From CAZHCA01 sp964530825 (lineage in GTDB: Bacteria > Bacteroidota > Bacteroidia > Chitinophagales > Saprospiraceae): a stretch of DNA of 64,000 bases. The position numbers and the translations under genes are program-made. The DNA lies in NCBI GenBank assembly GCA_964530825.1, contig CAZHCA010000005.1, positions 124,001-188,000 of the forward strand, read 5' to 3'. Shown in pieces: positions 18,326 to 26,640 of this stretch; position 1 is the stretch's first letter, and each line of letters begins with the position of its first letter. The notes below the pieces were generated by a model. That model ran no database searches and was not told where the DNA came from. It saw nothing but the letters and a program-made list of their open reading frames with translations.

Positions 18326-19604
18326 GAGTTGGCAGAAGAGTTGCTTGCCGTATTTCCGTCACATTTCGACAACCTGCCAGACGGGCGGTGAGTTCGAACT
18401 CCGCGGTCAGGTTTTCGATCACTTCCCGCACGCCACCGGCACCAGCCAGCGTCAGTCCGTATACGTAGGGCCGCCCCAGACACACGGCATCAGCCCCCAG
18501 AGCCAGTGCCTTAAAAACATCGGCACCCGTTCGGATGCCGCTATCCATTAAAACCGGGATGCGTCCTTTAACGACCTGGGCGATGCCTTCCAATGCGACA
18601 ATAGCCGAGAGCGCCCCATCCACCTGGCGGCCCCCATGATTCGATACAATGATACCATCCACCTCCGAATCGAGTGCTTTTAAAGCATCTGCCGAGTGGA
18701 GAATGCCCTTCAGTAATATCGGCAATCGAGTATGTTTGCGCAATTGGATTATTTGGTCCCAGTCGAGGCTGGGGTTGGTATAAATCTGAATAAACTTACG
18801 CACGGCTTGCTGGGCGACGCCCGAGCGCAGGTTCGACCACCAATTGCCAGGGTAGCGGCGATTCAACTGCACCAGTTCCCGTATTAATTGAAGTGTCGGA
18901 CGCGGACGGGGCGCTACTTCCTCGGGTTCTGGCTCCTGGATCAAGCGTTGAAAGACCGGATCGCTGATATACTGGGCTAATCCCTGCCCCCGCAAGAAAG
19001 GAAGGTAGGCCCGATCGAGGTCGCGGTTGCGCCACCCCAGCATGGTCGTATCCAGGGTTACCACGATCGCGGAACACCCACAGGCTTCGGCCCGCTGTAC
19101 CAGGCTACGTACCAGTTCGTCCGACTTGCTCCAGTAGAGCTGAAACCAGCGCGGACCCTGGCCCATGGCCTCTGCCACTTCTTCCATAGCTACCGAGGCC
19201 TGGTTGGAAAAGATGTAAGGAATACCTGCTAATGCAGCAGCCTGCCCTACCGCCCGGTCGGCTTGCGGATGCACCATCTCCAGTACGCCGATCGGGGCCA
19301 GCAGGAGAGGTAGCGGTAGTTGCATACCCAATAATTCGGTAGAGAAATCGGCCGTTTCGACGTCGCGCAACATACGCGGTACAATCTGCCAGCACCGGAA
19401 CCCATCGCGGTTGTTGGCAATCGTGTGCTCTGAACCAGCACCGCCGACAATATAGGCCTCGGCGGCCGATGACATGCGCCGGATAGCCGCCGCTTCGAGT
19501 TCTTGCACACCGGTCGGCACGGTGGGCTTTTTTCCACGCATTCCATTCAAATAGACGGAACGTTGCCGGTCGAGGGCGGTTGGCCGTTCTTTGCTTGGTT
19601 TCAT
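18300..19604 (-). CDS. FMN-dependent alpha-hydroxy-acid oxidase, lactate 2-monooxygenase-like
   Basis: This 434-residue flavoenzyme has the family signature SNHGGRQVDG with catalytic H323 and R326, and an LKGI lysine before it. Further family segments are FAPIG-type LLAPIGVLEMVHP, a WFQLYW strand, and LMDSGIRTGADVFKALALGADAV split over 355-380 for FMN phosphate binding. The middle part (LDTTMLGWRNRDLDRAYLPF, ISDPVFQRL) is more like mycobacterial lactate 2-monooxygenase than L-lactate dehydrogenase. The likely reaction is oxidation of a short 2-hydroxy acid; the substrate is inferred. It starts 15 bases after the MutS-like gene and overlaps the following 114-aa gene. Confidence 0.88.
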   Translation of the reverse strand: MKPSKERPTALDRQRSVYLNGMRGKKPTVPTGVQELEAAAIRRMSSAAEAYIVGGAGSEHTIANNRDGFRCWQIVPRMLRDVETADFSTELLGMQLPLPLLLAPIGVLEMVHPQADRAVGQAAALAGIPYIFSNQASVAMEEVAEAMGQGPRWFQLYWSKSDELVRSLVQRAEACGCSAIVVTLDTTMLGWRNRDLDRAYLPFLRGQGLAQYISDPVFQRLIQEPEPEEVAPRPRPTLQLIRELVQLNRRYPGNWWSNLRSGVAQQAVRKFIQIYTNPSLDWDQIIQLRKHTRLPILLKGILHSADALKALDSEVDGIIVSNHGGRQVDGALSAIVALEGIAQVVKGRIPVLMDSGIRTGADVFKALALGADAVCLGRPYVYGLTLAGAGGVREVIENLTAEFELTARLAGCRNVTEIRQATLLPTHAKTQGHG

Positions 19605-19619
19605 GCTATGGGCTACATT

Positions 19620-21476
19620 TCATGAAGGCAATCGGGGCGCTACCCGGATGCCCATCTGTTGCATTAGTAAAGTCGCATTAAAACTCTGCGTGATACCTTT
19701 CTTCAATCGATAATCGAAATGCAAGGAGCCGTCTTCAATATCAACCTCCATGCGCAGGTTTTCGATTTTCCCGCCCGATTGCGCCTCCATATCGCCTAGA
19801 TCCAGGTCGTGGGTAGCGATCAATCCGGCGGCACCCTCATCCAGTAATTGCTGTATCAGTGCCCGCGAGCCGGTATGGCGATCGCGGGAATTCGTTCCTT
19901 TAAGGATTTCATCTAATAAAACAAAGGGCTTGGGCAGATGGTCCTCTTTGCCCTCTACTGCCCGTATGATCCGCTGTAAGCGATTGAGTTCTGCCTTGAA
20001 GGCCGATGCCCCCTCGCTTAGATCATCACGAACCCGCATGCTGGTGTAAACCTGCAATTCGGGTAAGACAAAGGAGCGCCCACAGACCGGGCCACCCGCC
20101 ATAGCCAACACCATATTTATCCCCAATGTACGCAGGAAGGTACTTTTTCCCGCCATATTCGAGCCGGTAATCAATTTCAAGTGGCTATCGGTGGGCATGG
20201 ATAAGTCATTTCCCACGCGCTTGGTCTCCGGTAGTAACGGATGACCAATATCCCGGGCATGGAGTTCGGCCTTGTCGTGTAGCCGCGGCATGCACCAATC
20301 AGGATGATTATCGTGCAGGGTAGCTAGGGTCTGCAGCGCTTCTACCCGGGCAAGGCTTTCCAGCCAGGCGGGAACCAGATGCCCGTTGTGCGCCTTCCAT
20401 TTTTCCAATTGGTATACCCAGTGCAGGTCCCATAGCCCCGTTAAATTCAGGATGATCGCAAAGGCATTATAGCGCACATTGAGCTGGCTGATTGCATAGG
20501 CCAACTTTCTAATGGTTTGCGATGCGCTGCTGGAGCCCCGTATGGGGGCAGTAATATGCTGCCAGTAAGCCGAGTCGAAGGAGGCTGCCTCCACCTGCCC
20601 GATCAGCCGGGCGTAATGGCGCAGAATGTCAACGGCTTTACCGGTTTGTTCATGCGTTTGCCGGATGGGCTCTCGATACCGGCGCAAGATCAGAATCGGG
20701 GGCAGCAGCAGAAAAATCGCAATCTGCCAGGGCAGGACATAAATCCATAAAAATATACTGAGTGCCATCCATAGTGGGGCCAGGTAACGCGTGATGCGTG
20801 GAAGCGCCTGCGGGTAAACAGCTGTTGGTCGCTCGATCCACGCTTGCAGCACGGCGAGGTGATGCGGAGCATCAGGTGCCAGAGCCGCTTCGGCCTGGAA
20901 GTGTTGCCGCCATTCGAGGTCTGCGCTCAATTCCGGGATGGATTCCTGGCGACCGATCAGATCGCTCCGCGTTGCAGGAGCTGATAACCACTGGGCGTAA
21001 GTCGTCTTACCCAGGTAAGTACCCGCCCGATTACTGTATTGAAAAAAAGAATTCGAACCGAATAAGTCCAGGTCATCGGCATAGGGATGATCTGCAGGTT
21101 CGAAGGCCGCACCGCTATCATGCGTATGGTATTGGTAGTGTAAGGCAGCCAACTCCGCCTCATTGACCGCTTGTAAGGAACCGAACAATTTCAATCGTTG
21201 CTGTACCTTATCGTGGAGCCGGACCATCCAAAAGAACACCGCGAAAGTGAGCACACCCGTCCCGATGCCTGCAACGATCGACCGAGCGCCGAGAAAAAGC
21301 GCTAAGGCAATACCACCCACAAAAACCAATAAACGAAAAATCGCCAGGCGATTATAGTAGCGCTCTTGGCCTTGAGCATCACGCTCGAAACTTTCCGCTC
21401 TCGTGCGGTAGCGAATCGCTAGCTCGGGACGGTGGTGCAATTTAGCAGATTGTGTTTCTTCGGTTACTGTAATCAT
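19620..21476 (-). CDS. Membrane-anchored MutS-family ATPase
   Basis: This 618-residue protein carries the MutS-type ATPase at about residues 420-610. Walker A is GSNMAGKST (438-446), Walker B is PFVLLDEILKGTNSRDR, and ATHDLDL follows. The MutS mismatch-recognition domain I is absent. Residues 45-62 and 67-86 form a membrane hairpin and residues 233-266 another hydrophobic pair, so the protein is probably fixed in the inner membrane. This architecture is known as an uncharacterised Bacteroidota MutS-related group. A role in mismatch repair is not implied. It is the first gene of a three-gene minus-strand set. Confidence 0.85.
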   Translation of the reverse strand: MITVTEETQSAKLHHRPELAIRYRTRAESFERDAQGQERYYNRLAIFRLLVFVGGIALALFLGARSIVAGIGTGVLTFAVFFWMVRLHDKVQQRLKLFGSLQAVNEAELAALHYQYHTHDSGAAFEPADHPYADDLDLFGSNSFFQYSNRAGTYLGKTTYAQWLSAPATRSDLIGRQESIPELSADLEWRQHFQAEAALAPDAPHHLAVLQAWIERPTAVYPQALPRITRYLAPLWMALSIFLWIYVLPWQIAIFLLLPPILILRRYREPIRQTHEQTGKAVDILRHYARLIGQVEAASFDSAYWQHITAPIRGSSSASQTIRKLAYAISQLNVRYNAFAIILNLTGLWDLHWVYQLEKWKAHNGHLVPAWLESLARVEALQTLATLHDNHPDWCMPRLHDKAELHARDIGHPLLPETKRVGNDLSMPTDSHLKLITGSNMAGKSTFLRTLGINMVLAMAGGPVCGRSFVLPELQVYTSMRVRDDLSEGASAFKAELNRLQRIIRAVEGKEDHLPKPFVLLDEILKGTNSRDRHTGSRALIQQLLDEGAAGLIATHDLDLGDMEAQSGGKIENLRMEVDIEDGSLHFDYRLKKGITQSFNATLLMQQMGIRVAPRLPS

Positions 21477-21525
21477 AATTGAAGCAAAATAAGGTACAAA
21501 AAATTACCTTGCTAGCGAATGCAAT

Positions 21526-21557
21526 TTTGCGAAAATTCGCTGTTTGTGTTATTTTTG
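21526..21557 (+). promoter_or_regulatory. Bacteroidota-type promoter of the ScfR-like regulator gene
   Basis: TTTG at 21526-21529 and TATTTTTG at 21550-21557 match the -33 (TTTG) and -7 (TAnnTTTG) elements with a 20-base spacer. Transcription should start only a few bases after 21557, next to the ATG at 21564, so the mRNA would be leaderless or nearly so. The -33 box lies inside TTTTGCGAAAA (21525-21535), which resembles the expected operator of this regulator family. Confidence 0.65.
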
Positions 21558-21563
21558 AAAGCT

Positions 21564-23057
21564 ATGAACGGAAAAACACAAAACGAAAAGATTCTTTTCG
21601 GCTTAAAGGTGAAGAGACTACGGCAGCGCAAGAGGCTTTCCTTTGCCGAGTTGTCGGAGCAAGCAGAGATGTCAGTTTCTTATCTTAACGAAATTGAAAA
21701 AGGCAAAAAGTATCCCAAAGAGGCAAAAATTAAGACACTGGCTGCGGCCCTGGGCGTGAGCTACGATTACCTTATCAAAGGCGAAGTAGACGAGACGCTA
21801 GCCCCGGTAGCAGAGCTTCTGCAATCCAACTTTCTCCATGAACTTCCCCTGGATTTATTCGGGATCGAGCTGGCCAAAGTCGTAGAAATCATCGCCAATG
21901 CACCGGCTCGTGTGGGCGCCTTCATTTCTACCTTGCTCGAGTTGTCGCGCAATTATGCTTTGCGGGAAGAAAACTTTTATTTCGGCGCTTTACGCTCCTA
22001 CCTGGAGCTCCACTCCAATTATTTTCCCGAGCTCGAAGCGGCGGTCAATAGCTTTACCGCCCAATACGAATTACCCGAAGAGCGCCCCCTGGCAGCCGAA
22101 CACCTTGCAAGACTATTAACCGACAAATTTAATTACCGGATTATAGATAGCGGCTTGGATGTACATCCGGAGCTCGCAGGCCTTCGCTCGGTTTTCCTAC
22201 CTCAAAAGCAAGAATTGCTGCTGAGTAGCCGCCTCACCCCTATGCAAAAGGCCTTTCAATTCGGCAAAGAATTGGGGTTCCAGCACCTGGGCATCACCGA
22301 GCGGGCCTACACCTCTTCCATTCTGCGCGGACGGGTTTTTGAAGAAGTCTTAAACCATTCGAAAGCCATTTATTTTTCCGTTGCCTTGCACATGCCGCTC
22401 GAGTCTTTCTGCCGCGAGTTGGAGGATTTCTTTCGGCAGCCTACCTGGGACGGCCAGGCCTGGCTGGACATCATGGATAAGTATAATGCCAGTCCGGAGA
22501 TGTTTTACCACCGCCTTACGAATATTCTACCCGAATTCTTTGGCTTGAAAAAGATCTTTTTCACCCGATTTGTACACGACCTGAAGCGCGACAGTTTTGA
22601 GATCGACCGAGAGCTGCACCTCAACCACCGCCACGCGCCCCATGGCAACGGCTTGTTTGAGCATTACTGCCGCCGCTGGATTCCTATTTCGCTGTTGAGG
22701 ACCTTACAGGAGCGGCACCAAGGCAATGGTAATGAAAAAGATATCCCCATCGTCGATGCCCAACTTAGCCGGTATATGTTTAAAAAAGACGATTACCTCT
22801 GCCTGTCCATCGCCCGGGCTGCCTATCCGGAGCCCGACAAGAACGTAAGCGTCACTCTTGGCCTATTGCTAAATGACGACCTCAAAAAGAAGGTAGCATT
22901 TTGGCAAGATAAAGCCATCGCACCACGCAATGTACACACCACCTGCGAACGCTGTGCCGATCTGCAATGTACCGAGCGTGCGGCCGCACCGGTTATAGTG
23001 GAGCGCCGGGACCGAATTCAGCGGATGGAACAGGCACTTCAGTCGCTGGAACAGTAG
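21564..23057 (+). CDS. ScfR/RamB-PrpR-type transcriptional regulator (XRE HTH, IrrE-like, DUF2083)
   Basis: This 497-residue DNA-binding protein has an XRE helix-turn-helix at about residues 10-65 (LSFAELSEQAEMSVSYLNEIEKG split). A degenerate ImmA/IrrE-like core follows (MQKAFQFGKELGFQHL, lacking the HExxH metal site), then a C-terminal region with a cysteine cluster (CERCADLQCTERAAAP). Length and order match ScfR proteins such as RamB and PrpR, which control acetate/propionate metabolism in response to acyl-CoAs. Methylmalonyl-CoA mutase lies two genes downstream. The ATG at 21564 directly follows the promoter; an upstream in-frame ATG at 21519 lies before the promoter. The last 65 bases overlap the convergent M16 gene. 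Confidence 0.87.
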   Translation: MNGKTQNEKILFGLKVKRLRQRKRLSFAELSEQAEMSVSYLNEIEKGKKYPKEAKIKTLAAALGVSYDYLIKGEVDETLAPVAELLQSNFLHELPLDLFGIELAKVVEIIANAPARVGAFISTLLELSRNYALREENFYFGALRSYLELHSNYFPELEAAVNSFTAQYELPEERPLAAEHLARLLTDKFNYRIIDSGLDVHPELAGLRSVFLPQKQELLLSSRLTPMQKAFQFGKELGFQHLGITERAYTSSILRGRVFEEVLNHSKAIYFSVALHMPLESFCRELEDFFRQPTWDGQAWLDIMDKYNASPEMFYHRLTNILPEFFGLKKIFFTRFVHDLKRDSFEIDRELHLNHRHAPHGNGLFEHYCRRWIPISLLRTLQERHQGNGNEKDIPIVDAQLSRYMFKKDDYLCLSIARAAYPEPDKNVSVTLGLLLNDDLKKKVAFWQDKAIAPRNVHTTCERCADLQCTERAAAPVIVERRDRIQRMEQALQSLEQ

Positions 23058-24300
23058 TCATACGCTCAGCTGCCCGGTAGTAGAGCTCTGAGCAATTCGC
23101 CTGGGTAAAAAGCCTGCGGGATAGCCGCTGAATATCGGCTACCGTGACCCGGTGGTAAATATTGGCTTCTTCGTTGATCAGATCGGGGTTGCCCAGCAAT
23201 TCAAAAAATGCCAGGTTGATGGCCCGGTTCACAATGCTAAGATCGGCAAAAGCAATCTGACTTTCCGTTTTATTTTTCCATTTCTGCAATTCCCGTTCGC
23301 TAACCGGCTCGTTTTGGAGCAGTTCCAGCTCTTTCCAAATAGCCGCTTCGGCTTTCTCCAGGTTGACACCGGCTGCTGGCTGCCCTTCGATGATGAGCAA
23401 GCCCGGGTCTATACTTCCGGTTAGGTAACAATCAATCTGTGCGAATAGCTGCTGCTCTTTCAGAAGGCGCCGGTACAATCGGGCTGAGGTGCCGTTGCTC
23501 AGAAGGTCGGACAGCAAGTCGGCAACATAGTAATCAAAGGCCGTACGTGAGGGCGCATGGAAAGCCAGATACAGGGCATCGACCGGTACATTGGCCTGAT
23601 TTACCCGTTGCTGCAACTTTTCCTGCGGCGGCTCCTGAGGCAGGGCGCGGGCCGGAAGGTCGCCCGCTGGAATGGTTCCGAACCACTTCTCTGCAAAGTA
23701 CTTAACTTGTTCGGCACCAGCGTTACCCGTTACGACCAGAATAGCGTTATTAGGGCAGTAATGGCGCTGATAAAAAGCTTTTACGTCTTCCAATGTAGTT
23801 TTCGCTACGTGTTCGGGTATTTTGCCGATAGTTGGCCAGCGGTAGGGATGCACTTTATAGGCCATATCGGCAATGTAATGCCACACATCACCGTAAGGTT
23901 GGTTGAGGCAGGTCTCATTAAACTCCTCGATAACCACTTTGCGTTGCACATCGAGTGACCTTTCATCGAAGGATAACTGATGCATCCGGTCCGACTCCGC
24001 CCAGAAAGCTACCTCCAGGTTGTCGGCAGGTAAGATCTCGTAGAAGTTGGTAATATCGTTGTTGGTGAAAGCATTGTTCTCCCCGCCGGCCTGCTGAATG
24101 ATCTCATCGAAATCCGGAACAGTAGCAGAACCATTGAACATAAGGTGCTCAAATAGATGAGCCATTCCGGTTTTCTGGGGGTCTTCGTCCCGGGCCCCCA
24201 CGTTGTAGAGAACGTTGACGGCCACCAGGGGGGTGCTTTTATCCTCGTGTACCAGAACGCGCAAGCCGTTTTCCAGTACAAATCGATTATATGCAATCAC
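22993..24300 (-). CDS. M16-family zinc metallopeptidase
   Basis: This protein of about 435 residues has the inverted zinc motif HLFEHLMFNG (HxxEH), followed about 75 residues later by the third ligand in VVIEEFNE. An N-terminal NGLRVLVHED strand and a C-terminal M16 half (residues ~180-400) are also present, as in the single-chain insulinase/processing-peptidase group. No signal peptide is evident. The start is uncertain: I prefer the GTG at 24300, six codons before the conserved LENGLRV segment, because promoter-like boxes (GATATTTG at 24323-24330, minus strand) lie just upstream. An ATG at 24348 would add 16 residues. The 3' end overlaps the regulator gene antisense. Confidence 0.88.
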   Translation of the reverse strand: MIAYNRFVLENGLRVLVHEDKSTPLVAVNVLYNVGARDEDPQKTGMAHLFEHLMFNGSATVPDFDEIIQQAGGENNAFTNNDITNFYEILPADNLEVAFWAESDRMHQLSFDERSLDVQRKVVIEEFNETCLNQPYGDVWHYIADMAYKVHPYRWPTIGKIPEHVAKTTLEDVKAFYQRHYCPNNAILVVTGNAGAEQVKYFAEKWFGTIPAGDLPARALPQEPPQEKLQQRVNQANVPVDALYLAFHAPSRTAFDYYVADLLSDLLSNGTSARLYRRLLKEQQLFAQIDCYLTGSIDPGLLIIEGQPAAGVNLEKAEAAIWKELELLQNEPVSERELQKWKNKTESQIAFADLSIVNRAINLAFFELLGNPDLINEEANIYHRVTVADIQRLSRRLFTQANCSELYYRAAERMTTVPATEVPVPSAEFGPGAPL

Positions 24301-24347
24301 GGCGTAAAACTTTTCAGCCTGCCAAATATCAAATATGACGTTCGTCA

Positions 24348-24362
24348 TTTGCAAGTTGCAAA
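24348..24362. promoter_or_regulatory. Perfect palindrome TTTGCAA-G-TTGCAAA, candidate ScfR operator
   Basis: Two 7-bp arms flank a single G in the divergent region between the M16 gene and the mutase gene. The word matches the TTTGCAAA core I recall for RamB and mycobacterial PrpR, both of the family encoded at 21564. It covers the place of the -33 box for M16 promoter candidates and lies about 100 bases before the mutase ATG. An offset ACGTTC/GAACGT pair (24338-24343, 24365-24370) surrounds it. The site is seen; the regulator match is inferred. Confidence 0.65.
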
Positions 24363-24463
24363 AAGAACGTTTTATTACCCAGCAAAGTTTCCCAAAAGTT
24401 TGGCTGCTCCGGTTTATTGCCAAGCATATTTCTGATTATCTTGAAGTACAAAAGCAGGCTATT

Positions 24464-26605
24464 ATGGCGCATCCCGATTTTAGTAACATGAACTGGCAAC
24501 GCGACCCACGACCCGCCGTCAACCAGCCGACTAAAGGCGAACCTTTTCGCACCGCCGAGCACATTGATATCGAAAGCAAGTACACGCCCGATCATCTGAA
24601 GGAAGTAGCGCATTTGAGGTATGTTGCGGGCCTGCCGCCCTACCTGCGCGGTCCTTATAGTTCGATGTACACGGTACGTCCCTGGACCATTCGCCAGTAT
24701 TCGGGATTTTCCACTGCCGAAGAAAGCAATGCCTTTTACCGCCGCAATCTAGCGGCCGGCCAAAAGGGACTGTCGGTCGCTTTCGATTTGGCCACACACC
24801 GCGGTTACGACTCGGATCATGAGCGAGTTTTTGGCGACGTGGGTAAGGCAGGCGTAGCCATCGATAGCGTGGAGGATATGAAGCTGCTTTTTGACCAGAT
24901 CCCGCTTGACAAGATGTCGGTATCGATGACTATGAACGGGGCTGTCATTCCGGTCATGGCTTTTTATATCGTAGCCGCCGAGGAGCAAGGGGTAGAACGC
25001 GGCCAACTCAGTGGGACCATCCAAAACGACATCCTCAAGGAATTCATGGTGCGGAATACCTTCATCTATCCGCCCGTACCTTCCATGCGGATCATTGCCG
25101 ATATTTTTGAATATACCGCTGAACATATGCCCCGCTTCAATTCGATTAGTATCTCGGGTTATCACATGCATGAAGCGGGAGCGCCGGCCGACATCGAACT
25201 GGCCTACACCCTGGCCGACGGCCTGGAGTACATTCGTGCCGGCCTGAAAGCCGGGCTCAAAATCGATGATTTTGCACCGCGCCTTTCCTTTTTCTGGGCA
25301 ATCGGAATGAACCACTTTATGGAGATTGCTAAGATGCGCGCCGGTCGCTTGCTCTGGGCCTACATCGTCAAGCAATTCGATCCGGAGAATCCCAAGTCGA
25401 TGGCATTGCGCACCCACTGTCAAACCTCGGGCTGGAGCCTCACCGAACAGGATCCTTTTAACAACATTGCCCGCACCGCCATTGAAGCTATGGCGGCAGT
25501 ATTGGGCGGCACGCAGTCGCTCCATACCAACTCCCTGGATGAAGCCATTGCCCTGCCGACCGACTTTTCGGCCAAGATTGCACGTGATACGCAAATCTTC
25601 CTCCAAAAGGAAAGCGACATCGTAAAAGCTGTTGACCCCTGGGGAGGCTCCTATTATGTCGAATACCTCACGGCAGAACTGGTGAAGCGCGCCTGGTCAC
25701 TCATTCAGGAAGTAGAAGAATTGGGCGGCATGGCAAAGGCCATTGAGGATGGCTTGCCCAAGCTGCGCATCGAAGAGGCCGCTGCACGCAAGCAAGCCCG
25801 CATCGACAGCGGGTTGGATCAAATTGTAGGTGTCAATATTTTTGCTCCGGAGGATGAACGCGAAGTCGACATTCGCGAAGTCGATAATTCGGCCGTCCGC
25901 GAATCCCAGGTACGCCGCATCCAAGAGGTGCGGGCCGCACGGGACGATGAACAGGTGCGACAAGCCCTCGAAGCCCTTTACGAAAGTGCAAAAAACGATA
26001 ACGGCAACTTGCTCAACTTGGCCGTCAAAGCGGCTCGTCAGCGGGCTACGCTGGGTGAGATCTCCGATGCTATGGAGCGGGCCTTTGGCCGCTTCACACC
26101 TACAACGCGCTCGGTATCGGGCGTTTACTCGAGCGAAATCAAGATAGATGAGGCATTCCAGCAAGCACAGGCCCTGGCCGATCAATTTGCACAGGTCGAA
26201 GGGCGCCGCCCCCGGATCATGGTGGCTAAGCTGGGCCAAGACGGTCACGACCGGGGCGCCAAAGTGATCGCCACCAGTTTTGCCGACCTGGGTTTTGACG
26301 TTGATATTGGTCCGCTGTTCCAGACACCCGCCGAAGCAGCACGGCAAGCCGCCGAGAACGATGTGCATATCCTGGGTATTTCTTCCCTGGCTGCCGGCCA
26401 CAAAACTCTGGTACCCCAGACGATTGAGGCCCTGAAAGCAATCGGCCGGGGCGATATCATGGTAGTCGTAGGGGGCGTCATTCCAGCTCAGGATTACGAC
26501 TATCTATACCAGCAGGGCGTGGTAGGTGTATTCGGACCCGGCACGAAGATCGCCGTAGCTGCCAAGCAGATCCTGGAGGTACTCCTGAAAGTAGTGGAAG
26601 CCTGA
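24464..26605 (+). CDS. scpA: Methylmalonyl-CoA mutase, large catalytic chain
   Basis: This 713-residue adenosylcobalamin enzyme interconverts methylmalonyl-CoA and succinyl-CoA. The catalytic barrel covers about residues 20-540 (TVRPWTIRQYSGFSTAEESN, MTMNGAVIPVMAFYIVAAEE, PSMRIIADIFEY). The C-terminal B12 domain has the base-off motif GQDGHDRG with H at about residue 595, then SLAAGHKTLVP and GGVIP. The ATG at 24464 fits the family start; codons upstream are not conserved and lie across the regulatory region. The homologous small chain is not adjacent. The epimerase for the same pathway is at 56946. Regulation by the nearby ScfR protein is plausible. Confidence 0.95.
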   Translation: MAHPDFSNMNWQRDPRPAVNQPTKGEPFRTAEHIDIESKYTPDHLKEVAHLRYVAGLPPYLRGPYSSMYTVRPWTIRQYSGFSTAEESNAFYRRNLAAGQKGLSVAFDLATHRGYDSDHERVFGDVGKAGVAIDSVEDMKLLFDQIPLDKMSVSMTMNGAVIPVMAFYIVAAEEQGVERGQLSGTIQNDILKEFMVRNTFIYPPVPSMRIIADIFEYTAEHMPRFNSISISGYHMHEAGAPADIELAYTLADGLEYIRAGLKAGLKIDDFAPRLSFFWAIGMNHFMEIAKMRAGRLLWAYIVKQFDPENPKSMALRTHCQTSGWSLTEQDPFNNIARTAIEAMAAVLGGTQSLHTNSLDEAIALPTDFSAKIARDTQIFLQKESDIVKAVDPWGGSYYVEYLTAELVKRAWSLIQEVEELGGMAKAIEDGLPKLRIEEAAARKQARIDSGLDQIVGVNIFAPEDEREVDIREVDNSAVRESQVRRIQEVRAARDDEQVRQALEALYESAKNDNGNLLNLAVKAARQRATLGEISDAMERAFGRFTPTTRSVSGVYSSEIKIDEAFQQAQALADQFAQVEGRRPRIMVAKLGQDGHDRGAKVIATSFADLGFDVDIGPLFQTPAEAARQAAENDVHILGISSLAAGHKTLVPQTIEALKAIGRGDIMVVVGGVIPAQDYDYLYQQGVVGVFGPGTKIAVAAKQILEVLLKVVEA

Positions 26606-26640
26606 CCCAGCACGCGGCGGTCGGTCCGGACCGTTAGGGG

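Noticed and set aside
26622..26633. CGGTCCGGACCG palindrome after the mutase gene
   Set aside because: It has no loop and no T tract, so it does not look like a terminator, and no second copy was noticed to support an operator.
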